Assembly: GCF_000962805.1 (NCBI RefSeq)
Contig: NZ_JZTW01000011.1
Span: 87,665 to 151,664 of the forward strand
Source of the DNA: Pseudarthrobacter chlorophenolicus
Lineage (GTDB): Bacteria; Actinomycetota; Actinomycetes; Actinomycetales; Micrococcaceae
Length of the DNA stretch: 64,000 bases
Reading direction: 5' to 3'
A program made the position numbers and the translations under genes. The notes under the pieces are model-generated. The model was given only the letters and a program-made list of their open reading frames with translations. It was not told the origin of the DNA and ran no database searches. Shown in pieces: positions 8,748 through 18,364 of this stretch (positions are counted from its first letter, which is position 1; each line of letters starts with the position of its first letter).

Positions 8748-10433
8748 ATGGAAACAGTCAGCAGCCCCGCCACAGCCGCCCGCGTCTTGGCCGTACGGCC
8801 CGTAGGCACCACGGCGGTACTCGCCGAGCTCTCCGGCCTCCACGACGTCCTGGCCCTGCAGACCCTCCTGCTCGAATCGCCGCTGCCCGGCCAGGTGGAC
8901 GTCCTGGCCGCTGCCGAAACCGTGATGGTCAAGGCGGACTCGCCCGCGGCGGCGCGAAGGATGGCTGCACGTCTGCTGGCGATGGACCTGACGGTCCAGT
9001 CCCACACCGAGGGCGCGCTGGTCACCATCGACACCGTGTACGACGGCGAGGACCTCGCCGAGGTGGGCCGGCTCACCGGCCTGGGGGCTGACGGAGTGGT
9101 GGCCGCCCATACAGGGCAGGTCTGGACGGTGGCCTTCGGTGGCTTCGCCCCCGGCTTCGGCTACATGGTGGGGGAAAACCAGGCCCTGGAAGTCCCGCGC
9201 CGGAGTTCACCCCGCACCGCTGTCCCTGCTGGATCCGTGGCGCTGGCCGGCAACTATTCTGCCGTCTACCCCAGGCAGTCGCCGGGTGGCTGGCAACTGA
9301 TCGGACGCACCGCGGCACCCATGTGGGACCTAAGCCGGGAGCAGCCGGCACTGGCCGCTCCGGGAGACCGGGTCCAGTTCCGCGCGGTCCGGGAACTCGT
9401 GGAAATTCCGGCCGCACCGGCCGAAACCTCCGGGCATTCCGCCGTGAAGTCCGGCCTCCGCATCCTCTCCCCCGGGCTCCAGAGCCTGATCCAGGACCTG
9501 GGCCGGCCCGGGCATGCGGGTCTCGGGGTATCCTCAGCCGGCGCGCTGGACCGTGCCTCGGTGCGGCGCGCCAACCGGGTGCTGGGCAACGGCCCCTCCG
9601 CCGCCGTGATCGAAAGCGTGGCCGGCGGCCTGCGCGTCCAGGCCATGGGCGACCAGGTGCTGGCCGTCACCGGTGCGCCGTCGGCACTGACTGTAGTGAC
9701 GCCGTCGTCCGCTGCCGGAACCCATAACGACGAAGACGGTGCCCAGCAGGAAGAGGTGCGTACCGTGCCCATGGCCACCGCCTTCGCCCTGCTGGACGGC
9801 GAAACCCTGACCGTGGGCGCCCCGGAAAGGGGCTTCCGCACCTATCTGGCCATCCGCGGCGGCGTGGAAGCGGAATCCGTGCTGGGCAGCCGGTCCACGG
9901 ACACCATGTCCGGTATCGGGCCGGCACCCTTGGCCGCCGGACAACTGCTCGGCGCCGGGGCTGCCACGAACTCCAACGTGGTGGGCAACCCCGAGCTGCA
10001 GCCCGACTACCCGGATGCCGGGGTCACGGTGCTGGACATCGTGCCCGGTCCCCGCGACGACTGGTTTGATGCGGCGGCGCTGGAATTGTTGTGCAGCCAG
10101 GATTGGGCCGTGACTCCGCGTTCCAACCGGGTGGGCATGCGCCTGGCCGGTGAACCGCTCCGCCGCAGCCGGGACGGTGAGCTGCCCAGTGAAGGGACCA
10201 TGGCCGGCGCCCTGCAGATCCCGCCGGAAGGCCAGCCCGTACTGTTCTTGGCGGACCATCCCATCACGGGCGGCTACCCGGTGATCGGCGTGGTGGCGGA
10301 CTACCACCTGGATCTCGCCGCGCAGGTTCCGGTGGGCGGCTCCATCCGGTTCCGCTGGACGCCCGGGCCGCCTGTCCCCGCGGATACCTCCCACGACCAT
10401 CCACACGATTCCCTAAACGAAGTGAGCAACTGA
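8748..10433 (+). CDS. Fused 5-oxoprolinase subunits B and C (KipI-KipA / AHS1-AHS2)
   Basis: About 561 residues. The N-terminal AHS1/PxpB domain (residues 10-215) has [35 protein letters not shown] and [15 protein letters not shown]. The C-terminal AHS2/PxpC domain (residues 230-545) has [33 protein letters not shown] and [10 protein letters not shown]. In many bacteria these are separate genes; here they are one polypeptide. The start is uncertain. The chosen ATG has no good ribosome binding site, while an AAGGAG lies just before an in-frame ACG nine codons upstream. The gene overlaps the biotin carboxylase start by one base (TGATG), so the two are translationally coupled. Confidence 0.88.
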   Translation: METVSSPATAARVLAVRPVGTTAVLAELSGLHDVLALQTLLLESPLPGQVDVLAAAETVMVKADSPAAARRMAARLLAMDLTVQSHTEGALVTIDTVYDGEDLAEVGRLTGLGADGVVAAHTGQVWTVAFGGFAPGFGYMVGENQALEVPRRSSPRTAVPAGSVALAGNYSAVYPRQSPGGWQLIGRTAAPMWDLSREQPALAAPGDRVQFRAVRELVEIPAAPAETSGHSAVKSGLRILSPGLQSLIQDLGRPGHAGLGVSSAGALDRASVRRANRVLGNGPSAAVIESVAGGLRVQAMGDQVLAVTGAPSALTVVTPSSAAGTHNDEDGAQQEEVRTVPMATAFALLDGETLTVGAPERGFRTYLAIRGGVEAESVLGSRSTDTMSGIGPAPLAAGQLLGAGAATNSNVVGNPELQPDYPDAGVTVLDIVPGPRDDWFDAAALELLCSQDWAVTPRSNRVGMRLAGEPLRRSRDGELPSEGTMAGALQIPPEGQPVLFLADHPITGGYPVIGVVADYHLDLAAQVPVGGSIRFRWTPGPPVPADTSHDHPHDSLNEVSN

Positions 10434-12208
10434 TGCGCAAGGTCCTCATCGCCAACCGAGGAGAAATCGCTGTCCGCGTCGCCCGGGCCTGCGAGGACGC
10501 CGGGCTCGAATCCGTGGCGGTCTACGCGGACGTGGACGCCGATGCCATGCACGTGGGTGCCGCCACCGAGGCCTACAGCCTGGGCGGCAACGCGCCGTCG
10601 GAAACCTACCTGGACATCGCCAAGCTGCTGGGCGTCGCCGCGGAGTCCGGAGCGGACGCCGTGCACCCCGGCTACGGTTTCCTGTCCGAGAATGCCGGTT
10701 TCGCGGAAGCGGTCATCGGCGCCGGGCTGACGTGGATCGGACCCAGCCCGGAGGCCATCCGGCAGCTGGGCAACAAGATCACGGCGCGGGAAATCGCCGT
10801 GCGCGCCGGGGCGCCTTTGGTGGCCGGAAGCGACGGTCCGGTGGACTCCGCCGCTGAGGCGCGCGCCTTCGCCGAGGAACACGGCCTCCCCATCGCCATC
10901 AAGGCTGCCTTCGGTGGCGGCGGGCGCGGGCTGAAAGTGGTCCGGGACATGGGCCAGGTGGAGGAGGCGTTCGATTCCGCCGTCCGCGAGGCCGTGGTGG
11001 CCTTCGGCCGTGGCGAATGCTTCGTGGAACGCTACCTGGACCGGCCCCGGCACGTGGAGGCCCAGGTCCTGGCGGACCAGCACGGCAACGTGGTGGTGGT
11101 GGGAACCCGGGACTGCTCGCTGCAGCGCCGGCACCAGAAACTCGTGGAGGAAGCCCCCGCCCCGTTCCTCACCGACGGCCAGACCCGCCAGATTTACGAC
11201 GCCGCCAAGGCAGTCTGCCGCGAGGCCTCCTATGCGGGGGCCGGGACCGTCGAATTCCTGGTGGCCGCCGACGGCACCGTCGCCTTCCTCGAGGTGAACA
11301 CCCGCCTGCAGGTGGAACACCCCATCACCGAGGAAACCACCGGCATCGACCTGGTCCAGGAGCAGTTCCGGATTGCTGCGGGCGAACGGCTCCGGTTTGC
11401 CTCCGATCCCCAGCCGCGGGGGCATGCTTTCGAGTTCAGGCTGAACGCCGAGGACGTGGGCCGCGGCTTCCTGCCCTCACCCGGGACCGTTACCTCTTTC
11501 AGCGGCCCCACCGGCCCCGGAATCCGCCTCGATTCCGGCGTCCGGGCAGGGTCGGTTGTGGCGCCGCAGTTCGATTCGCTGCTGGCCAAGCTGATCGTCA
11601 CCGGCGCGGACCGGCAGCAGGCGTTGCGGCGGGCACGCCGGGCCCTGGCCGAGATGCAGATCGGCGGCGTGGCCACCGTCCTGCCGTTCCACCGCGCCGT
11701 GGTGGAGGCATCCGATTTCACGTCCGAAACTGAGCTGCGAATCCACACCCGCTGGATAGAAACGGACTTCGCCGAGACCATCGGCGCGGACCCGGAGTTC
11801 GGCACGTCCGTCCCGGACGGTGAGCGGCGCACCATCACCGTTGACGTGGACGGCCGGCGCCTTGCCGTCGGGCTGCCCGCAGCGCTGCTGGACGGGTGGG
11901 CGCGTTCCGGCGGCCCGGTTCCCGCGGGCGTCAGCCCGGCGGACGGCCCCTTCGGTGCTGAGAACGACGGCGGCAGTGCCTCAGGTGCCGCGGCCCCCGG
12001 TGAGTTGCGGGCGGACATGGCGGGGACCGTGGTGAAGTGGCTGGTCGGACCGGGCGCCGAGGTGGCGGCCGGGGATCCCGTCGTCGTCCTGGAAGCGATG
12101 AAGATGGAGACCCAGGTAGCCGCCCACCGCGCCGGCACCCTCGCCGATGTGCAGGTGGATGCAGGAGGCGTGGTCGCCGCGGGCGGCGTGCTGGCACTGA
12201 TTGCCTAA
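10433..12208 (+). CDS. Biotin carboxylase-BCCP fusion protein (AccC/AccB-like)
   Basis: 591 residues. The biotin carboxylase part (1-450) has the Rossmann start [20 protein letters not shown], the ATP-grasp glycine loop [13 protein letters not shown], and [20 protein letters not shown]. After a Gly/Ala-rich linker (about 490-525) a biotinyl domain carries EAMKMETQV, with the biotinylated lysine near residue 555. It carboxylates its own biotin with bicarbonate and ATP. No acyl-CoA carboxyltransferase is nearby. The partner is instead the AHS1-AHS2 protein encoded immediately upstream. Together they contain every domain of a urea carboxylase, split over two chains. Confidence 0.9.
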   Translation: MRKVLIANRGEIAVRVARACEDAGLESVAVYADVDADAMHVGAATEAYSLGGNAPSETYLDIAKLLGVAAESGADAVHPGYGFLSENAGFAEAVIGAGLTWIGPSPEAIRQLGNKITAREIAVRAGAPLVAGSDGPVDSAAEARAFAEEHGLPIAIKAAFGGGGRGLKVVRDMGQVEEAFDSAVREAVVAFGRGECFVERYLDRPRHVEAQVLADQHGNVVVVGTRDCSLQRRHQKLVEEAPAPFLTDGQTRQIYDAAKAVCREASYAGAGTVEFLVAADGTVAFLEVNTRLQVEHPITEETTGIDLVQEQFRIAAGERLRFASDPQPRGHAFEFRLNAEDVGRGFLPSPGTVTSFSGPTGPGIRLDSGVRAGSVVAPQFDSLLAKLIVTGADRQQALRRARRALAEMQIGGVATVLPFHRAVVEASDFTSETELRIHTRWIETDFAETIGADPEFGTSVPDGERRTITVDVDGRRLAVGLPAALLDGWARSGGPVPAGVSPADGPFGAENDGGSASGAAAPGELRADMAGTVVKWLVGPGAEVAAGDPVVVLEAMKMETQVAAHRAGTLADVQVDAGGVVAAGGVLALIA

Positions 12209-12231
12209 TTTCGTGCGGGCGGCCGGCGGGG

Positions 12232-13371
<1,140 letters not shown>

Positions 13372-14331
13372 TCAGTCGCCCACAGCGTCCCGGCCGCGCC
13401 GGACGATCAGGGGATCGGGTCCGAAGACGATGGAGGGGTCTTTGCCGTCGTACTCAAACTGGTTAAGGAAATAGCGCATGGCGTTGAGCCTTGCGCGTTT
13501 CTTGTCGTTGGACTTGATGGTGATCCACGGCGCGTGGTCCGTATCGGTCCGCAGGAAGGTTTGTTCCTTCGACTCCGTATAATCCTGCCAGCGGTCCAGT
13601 GATGCCAGGTCCATCGGAGAGAGCTTCCAGCGCCGGACGGGGTCGATCTGCCGGATCGCGAACCGGGTGCGCTGCTCGAGGCGGGTGACGGAGAACCAGA
13701 ACTTGGTCAGGTGGATCCCGGAGTCCACCAGCATCTGTTCGAACAGGGGCGCCTGTGCCATAAAGGTCTCGTACTCGGCGTCGCTGCAGAATCCCATGAC
13801 CCGCTCCACGTTTGCGCGGTTGTACCAGGAGCGGTCGAACATGACGATCTCCCCGGCGGTGGGCAGGTGCTGGATGTAGCGCTGGAAATACCACTGCCCC
13901 TGTTCCCGGTCCGAGGGTTTGGCCAAGGCAACCGTCCTGGCGGAGCGCGGGTCCAGGTGTTCGGTGAAACGCTTGATGGACCCGCCCTTGCCGGCGGCGT
14001 CCCTGCCTTCGAAGACGATGACCGTTTTCAGGCCCTGGTCCTGGCCCCAGTACTGGAACTTGAGCAGCTCGATCTGCAGCCGGTACTTCTCCAGGTCATA
14101 CTCTTCCCGGGTCAGCCGCTCCCCATAGGGATAGTCCTCGCGCCAGGTCTCCACTGCCGATCCGCCGGGATCAATCAGCTCCGGGTCATCGCCCTGGCCG
14201 CCCGTCACCGTGTAACCCAGATCCACCAGGCGGTCGATGGCCTCACGCAGGTTCTCCCTGACCCACCCCTGGCCCCAGGGCGTCAACTCCCCGCCAACAT
14301 CCACCACAGTCTCCTCTCGCCCCTTCGGCAC
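13372..14331 (-). CDS. ppk2: Polyphosphate kinase 2 family protein
   Basis: 319 residues with the PPK2 P-loop kinase core. Walker A is IVFEGRDAAGKGGSIKRFTE (about residues 105-124), the lid-associated QGQWYFQRYIQHLP follows, and then the Walker B region VMFDRSWYNRANVERVMGFC. This family moves phosphate between polyphosphate and nucleoside mono- or diphosphates. The 80-residue N-terminal extension before the P-loop (LGYTVTGGQGDDPELIDPGG, YLEKYR-like helix) and single-domain size suggest class I (NDP-using). It is a single gene with no link to its neighbours. Confidence 0.9.
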   Translation of the reverse strand: MPKGREETVVDVGGELTPWGQGWVRENLREAIDRLVDLGYTVTGGQGDDPELIDPGGSAVETWREDYPYGERLTREEYDLEKYRLQIELLKFQYWGQDQGLKTVIVFEGRDAAGKGGSIKRFTEHLDPRSARTVALAKPSDREQGQWYFQRYIQHLPTAGEIVMFDRSWYNRANVERVMGFCSDAEYETFMAQAPLFEQMLVDSGIHLTKFWFSVTRLEQRTRFAIRQIDPVRRWKLSPMDLASLDRWQDYTESKEQTFLRTDTDHAPWITIKSNDKKRARLNAMRYFLNQFEYDGKDPSIVFGPDPLIVRRGRDAVGD

Positions 14332-14457
14332 CGCCGGAATCTAACAGCCCCACATGAACGGAAGGTGACCCGGCTGCTGCCCGCCGACCTTCCGGGATTC
14401 CCCCGTCATCGAAGAGTGCGCACATGCACTGCCACAAAACAATAATTGAATCGCAAA

Positions 14458-14499
14458 TGAGAATTTATTCTTGACTCGGCAGCCGGCCGGACCTAGGCT
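14458..14499 (+). promoter_or_regulatory. Promoter of the idonate operon with operator copy 1
   Basis: TTGACT (14471-14476) and TAGGCT (14494-14499), 17 bp apart, form a good sigma70-type promoter about 60 bp before the SDR start. TGAGAA-TTTA-TTCTTG (14458-14473) overlaps the -35 box. It is one of five copies of the TGAGAA-N4-TTCTCA dyad in the window (here with two mismatches in the right arm), so a repressor bound here would block polymerase. Confidence 0.7.
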
Positions 14500-14557
14500 C
14501 GATATGTGGCCCACAGCACCACGAGTCCCCGCATGCACACCGAGAAGAGGCAGCTCC

Positions 14558-15334
14558 ATGGATCACCCATCACCCTTTGACCTGACGGGGCGGACAGCCC
14601 TGGTGACGGGATCCAGCAGGGGTATCGGGAAAGCCCTGGCGACGGGCCTTGCCAAGGCCGGGGCCGCCGTCCTGCTTCACGGCCTGGATCCGCAGCGGCT
14701 GGAAGCCACCCGCCGGGAACTGGCCACGGAGTTCGGTGATGGCAAGGTGGGTTCGGTCTCCTTCGACATCACCTCTGAGCCCGCGGTGTCCGCGGGGATC
14801 GCCCAGGCAGAAGAGTCTTTCGGGCCGCTGGACATCCTGGTCAACAATGCCGGCATCCAGCACCGCGTCCCGCTGCTGGACCTAGACATCGATGACTGGA
14901 ACCGCGTCCTGGCCACCGACCTCACCAGCGCCTTCCTGGTGGGCCGCGAAGCCGCCCGCCGCATGCTGGAGCGCAAGCGCGGCAAGATCATCAACATCGG
15001 CTCCGTCCAGTCAGACCTCGCCCGTCCCACCATCGGCGCCTACACAGCCGCGAAGGGCGGGCTGCGGAACCTCACCCGCGCCATGACCGCCGAATGGGCC
15101 GCCCACGGGCTGCAGGTCAACGGCATCGCCCCCGGGTACATCCACACCGAAATGACCCAGGTCCTGGTGGACGACGAAGCCTTCAACGCCTGGATCCTCG
15201 GCAGGACCCCGGCCGGCCGCTGGGGAACCGTGGACGATCTCTCCGGCCCGGTGACCTGGCTCGCCTCGGAGGCCTCGAACTACGTCAACGGGCAAACAAT
15301 CTTCATCGACGGCGGAATGACAACGGTGGTCTGA
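14558..15334 (+). CDS. SDR oxidoreductase, gluconate 5-dehydrogenase-like
   Basis: 258 residues, classical short-chain dehydrogenase: TGSSRGIGKALATGLAKAGA (cofactor loop), DILVNNAGIQHR, and the catalytic Ser/Tyr/Lys in NIGSVQSDLARPTIGAYTAAKG. The end FIDGGMTTVV is typical. It resembles IdnO/gluconate 5-dehydrogenase, which interconverts 5-ketogluconate and gluconate. The idonate 5-dehydrogenase gene starts two bases after this stop and a gluconokinase gene carries the same operator, giving a coherent idonate to 5-ketogluconate to gluconate to 6-phosphogluconate route. AGAGG precedes the chosen ATG; a longer upstream frame overlaps the promoter and was rejected. Confidence 0.83.
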   Translation: MDHPSPFDLTGRTALVTGSSRGIGKALATGLAKAGAAVLLHGLDPQRLEATRRELATEFGDGKVGSVSFDITSEPAVSAGIAQAEESFGPLDILVNNAGIQHRVPLLDLDIDDWNRVLATDLTSAFLVGREAARRMLERKRGKIINIGSVQSDLARPTIGAYTAAKGGLRNLTRAMTAEWAAHGLQVNGIAPGYIHTEMTQVLVDDEAFNAWILGRTPAGRWGTVDDLSGPVTWLASEASNYVNGQTIFIDGGMTTVV

Positions 15335-15335
15335 C

Positions 15336-16418
15336 ATGGCAACAGCAGCAGCAACACAGGCAGTGACCGGTCCGGCAGTGGTGGTACACGGCGTCGGGGA
15401 CCTCCGGATTGAAGCCATCGAACACGCAGGGCCCCGCCCGGACGAAGCGGTGGTGGACATCGCATACGGCGGTATTTGCGGCTCGGACCTGCACTACTGG
15501 CTCCACGGCGCCGCAGGCGAATCCGTTCTACGCGCGCCGCTGGTCCTTGGCCACGAGGTAGTGGGCACGGTGGTGCAGGCGGCCGCCGATGGCTCCGGAC
15601 CCGCCGCCGGCACCAACGTGGCAGTCCACCCCGCCACCCCCGGCGCCGGGGAATCACGGTACCTGGAAGACCGGCCCAACCTCTCACCCGGATGCACCTA
15701 CCTGGGCAGCGCTGCCCGCTTCCCCCACACCCAGGGAGCCTTCAGCCGCTACTCGGTACTGCCCGCCAGGATGCTCCGTGCATTGCCCCACGGCCTGGAC
15801 CTGCGCGCAGCCGCCCTCGCCGAACCTGCGAGCGTTGCCTGGCACGCGGTGGCACAGGCGGGCAACCTGGCGGGCAAACGGGTCCTGGTGATCGGCAGCG
15901 GACCCATCGGCAGCCTGATCGTTGCGGTCGCCAAGCGTGCGGGTGCAGCCGAAATCATCGCGGTGGACATGCACGAGGCACCCTTGGAGATCGCGACGGC
16001 GGTGGGCGCCACGCGCACCATCCTCGCCACCGACGCGGACGCCATCGCCGCCGTGGAGGCCGACGTCGTGCTCGAATCCTCCGGCAACCACCGCGGCCTC
16101 GCCTCGGCGCTGCGCGGTGCCATGCGCGGTGGGCGCGTGGTCATGGTGGGACTCCTTCCCACCGGCGACCAGCCGGTCCCCATCGCGCTTGCCATCACAC
16201 GGGAACTGGAACTGTTGGGCTCCTTCCGCTTCAACGACGAGATCGACGGCGTCCTGGCCGCCCTTGCCGATGGCTCGCTGTACATCGAACCGGTGGTGAC
16301 CCACGAATTCCCCTTCACGCAGGCGCTCGACGCCTTCCACCTAGCCAAGGACCCCACGCGGTCCGGCAAGGTGCTGATCAACTTCCGCAACGACGACAAC
16401 CCCGGAGCCACGCCATGA
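15336..16418 (+). CDS. idnD: L-idonate 5-dehydrogenase-like zinc alcohol dehydrogenase
   Basis: 360 residues of the medium-chain dehydrogenase family. The N-terminal catalytic domain has GGICGSDLHYWLHGAAGESV and PLVLGHEVVG, and the Rossmann part begins RVLVIGSGPIGSLIVAVAKR. GSAARFPHTQGAFSRY and ELLGSFRFNDEIDGVLAALA match the idonate dehydrogenase subgroup. An oddity is that the four-cysteine structural-zinc lobe is gone: the equivalent stretch reads PGAGESRYLEDRPNLSPGC with a single Cys. Catalytic zinc ligands (Cys, His-Glu) are kept. It is co-transcribed with the preceding SDR gene and overlaps the next small gene by four bases (ATGA). Confidence 0.82.
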   Translation: MATAAATQAVTGPAVVVHGVGDLRIEAIEHAGPRPDEAVVDIAYGGICGSDLHYWLHGAAGESVLRAPLVLGHEVVGTVVQAAADGSGPAAGTNVAVHPATPGAGESRYLEDRPNLSPGCTYLGSAARFPHTQGAFSRYSVLPARMLRALPHGLDLRAAALAEPASVAWHAVAQAGNLAGKRVLVIGSGPIGSLIVAVAKRAGAAEIIAVDMHEAPLEIATAVGATRTILATDADAIAAVEADVVLESSGNHRGLASALRGAMRGGRVVMVGLLPTGDQPVPIALAITRELELLGSFRFNDEIDGVLAALADGSLYIEPVVTHEFPFTQALDAFHLAKDPTRSGKVLINFRNDDNPGATP

Positions 16419-16624
16419 TGTCTGCCTTCAAAGCCACCAAACAGCGCTGCCGGTCCGCCCGCCCCATGACGGCGGGCACCGGCACACACTGCCCTGCAAG
16501 CGGCCGCTGGAACCCTGCCGGCGAGTCGCAGAACGGCCAGGTGTTCTTTGAGGGCAGCCTCATGCCGTCCTTTGCCGGCGCACCCGTGGTGTGGGTGCTG
16601 GAACCGGAAGCGGACGTGGACTGA
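16415..16624 (+). CDS. 69-residue protein with a CPxSGxW motif, unknown function
   Basis: Starts inside the stop of the idonate dehydrogenase gene (ATGA) and ends one base before the next gene, so it is embedded in the operon and translationally coupled. The sequence has GTGTHCPASGRWNP, then QVFFEGSLMPSF and a late VVWVLEP. The pattern CPxSGxW ... FxxGxxMP ... W recalls a small domain in many bacterial proteins, some near toxin or secretion loci; I cannot name it with certainty. There is no signal peptide or membrane segment. Two cysteines (positions 12 and 26) could bind metal. Codon use looks normal for the genome. Confidence 0.6.
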   Translation: MMSAFKATKQRCRSARPMTAGTGTHCPASGRWNPAGESQNGQVFFEGSLMPSFAGAPVVWVLEPEADVD

Positions 16625-16625
16625 C

Positions 16626-17132
16626 GTGGCGGTCCAGCCCATGCAGCCGGGCCGGCGCCGCCGTTTCCAGCCCCTCGACCAGGATGCCCTGCGCTGCCAG
16701 CTGGCCTTGAACAGGCAGCATATTGCCCAGGCAGACAGCAGCATCCGCACGGCCATCAGGCTCCGCAACGAATGCGTGGCCCGGGCGTTGGCCGACCGCA
16801 TCCCCGTTACCGCCGTCGCCGAGGCGGCAGGGGTCAACAAATTTGATGTACGACGACGGCTTGGCGCCGCGTACACGGACCTTCAGCCGCCGGGGTGGCC
16901 GGCTGCAGCGCATCTCCGGGCGATCCGCGACGCGGCACAGGCCCTGGCCGAGGCGGCCCGGCACAAAGGGGACCTCGAAACCCGGCGCCGCGCACTGTCG
17001 GTGATGGCGTTGAAGACCAGCCAGCTGGACCTGTTTGAAGTGGCTTCCCTGGCTGCCGTACCCGCCGAAAGGATCCGCAGCGAGATGCGCGGCGTCACCC
17101 TGCGGAGCGTCAGCGTGACCGAGCGGGGTTAG
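16626..17132 (+). CDS. Hypothetical protein with helix-turn-helix-like segment
   Basis: About 168 residues from a GTG one base after the preceding stop; an ATG five codons on is an alternative. The N-terminus is basic (GRRRRF). Residues 60-80 (VTAVAEAAGVNKFDVRRRLG) look like a helix-turn-helix, and the C-terminal half is alanine/arginine-rich helix (AQALAEAARHKGDLETRRRA). It is the last gene of the idonate operon and overlaps the convergent TetR gene end by four bases. I recognise no family. A DNA-binding accessory regulator is possible but not shown. Confidence 0.55.
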   Translation: MAVQPMQPGRRRRFQPLDQDALRCQLALNRQHIAQADSSIRTAIRLRNECVARALADRIPVTAVAEAAGVNKFDVRRRLGAAYTDLQPPGWPAAAHLRAIRDAAQALAEAARHKGDLETRRRALSVMALKTSQLDLFEVASLAAVPAERIRSEMRGVTLRSVSVTERG

Positions 17133-17719
17133 CGTCCTGGAGCGGACTTGTCCCCGTCCCAGCCTTTCAGGGCGCCGCAGAGGGCGGCCACCAGCCTGCC
17201 GCTGGCCTGCTGCCGGGTCAGTCCCACGGTGTTGATGAGGTCAAGGATTTCACGCGGATCGAACAGGATGTTCCAGAGGAACAGTGCCTCATCCCCCAGC
17301 GCGGCGAGCCCGAGCTCTTCGCACGCCTCGGACAGTGGCCGCTGCAACGCCTCCGCCTGGACGGTGAGGTAGAAAGCACCGCCCCGGAGACGGGCAAGGT
17401 ATCCCTCGCCGGAACGGGTGTAGAGCATCGCCCCGCCGTGCTTGACCACCAGGTCCACCCATTTGCGGCTGACGGCCTCGAGCAGTTCAAGCCCGCCGGT
17501 GGTCTGCTTCAGGCTGTAGTCGCGCAGCTTCTGGCCCACGTTGAAGCGGTATTCGGCCAGGACGTCCTCGACGGAGGCGAAGTGCCGGTATGCGGTGGCA
17601 GTGGAGATCTCGGCGTGCTTGGCGATGTCCGTCATGTTGATCGGCCCGCGGCGCGCAGCGAACAGCGCGCCTGCGGCATTGACGAGTTCCCTGCGGTTTC
17701 GTTGGGTGTCGCTTCGCAC
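17129..17719 (-). CDS. TetR-family regulator, paralogue 1
   Basis: 196 residues. The N-terminal TetR helix-turn-helix (about 10-55) reads LVNAAGALFAARRGPINMTD then AEISTATAYRHFASVEDVLA. The ligand-binding half shares long blocks with the adjacent paralogue: HG-AM--TRSGEGYLARLR-GA and DEA-FLWN--FDPREI-DLI, roughly half of positions identical by eye. It is last in the operon SDR-aminotransferase-TetR-TetR, which has a TGAGAA-N4-TTCTCA operator at its head. It is therefore a prime candidate for the repressor, alone or as a heterodimer with paralogue 2. Confidence 0.88.
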   Translation of the reverse strand: MRSDTQRNRRELVNAAGALFAARRGPINMTDIAKHAEISTATAYRHFASVEDVLAEYRFNVGQKLRDYSLKQTTGGLELLEAVSRKWVDLVVKHGGAMLYTRSGEGYLARLRGGAFYLTVQAEALQRPLSEACEELGLAALGDEALFLWNILFDPREILDLINTVGLTRQQASGRLVAALCGALKGWDGDKSAPGR

Positions 17720-17749
17720 TCCCCAGCCCCTTTCTGTTGCGTACCAAGC

Positions 17750-18364
17750 TTATGGCCTGCGCCCGGCGTCCGGGCCGCACCAGCCTTTCAGGGCCGCAAC
17801 GAGCGTGGTCACCAGGCGCCGGGCCGTTTCTTCAGGGGTCAGGCCCAGGGTCTCGATCAGGTCAAAGATTTCACGGGGATCGAACATGACGTTCCAGAGG
17901 AACATGGCTTCGTCCCCGGGATCGTCCACGCCCAGTTCCAGGCAAGTGTCCCGCAGGGCCGGACTCAGGGCGTCCGCCTGGACAGTCAGGTGGGTGGCAC
18001 CGGTACGCAGGCGGGCAAGGTAGCCTTCGCCGGACCTGGTATGGACCATGGCCCTGCCGTGGGCCACCACGAGCTCCACCCACTTGCAGCTGACCAGCCG
18101 CAGCAGTTCCAGCCCTGCGGCCTGCTGCCCGCGGCTGTACTCCAGCAATTCGCTGCCCACGTCGAAGCGGAAGCGGGCCAGAACCTCGTCCACGGACGCG
18201 AAGTGACGGTACGCGGTAGCGGTGGAAACTTCAGCAGCCCGGGCAATATCGGCCATGGTGGCCTGCCGGCCCTCAGCGAATAGCCGGCCGGCGGACCGGA
18301 TGATGTGCTTTCGGTTGCGCAGCGTATCGCTGCGCAACCCGGGAGCCGCGCCGGCGGTGGTCAT
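17750..18364 (-). CDS. TetR-family regulator, paralogue 2
   Basis: 204 residues, with helix-turn-helix in ATMADIARAAEVSTATAYRH. The body is collinear with paralogue 1, including TRSGEGYLARLRTGATHLTV, DEAMFLWNVMFDPREIFDLI and a closing ALKGW, so the two arose by tandem duplication. The start codon overlaps the stop of the aminotransferase gene (TGATG), fixing the start and showing co-translation. A much longer frame in the same phase runs back into the aminotransferase and was rejected. Likely autoregulated through the operator upstream of the SDR gene. Confidence 0.88.
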   Translation of the reverse strand: MTTAGAAPGLRSDTLRNRKHIIRSAGRLFAEGRQATMADIARAAEVSTATAYRHFASVDEVLARFRFDVGSELLEYSRGQQAAGLELLRLVSCKWVELVVAHGRAMVHTRSGEGYLARLRTGATHLTVQADALSPALRDTCLELGVDDPGDEAMFLWNVMFDPREIFDLIETLGLTPEETARRLVTTLVAALKGWCGPDAGRRP

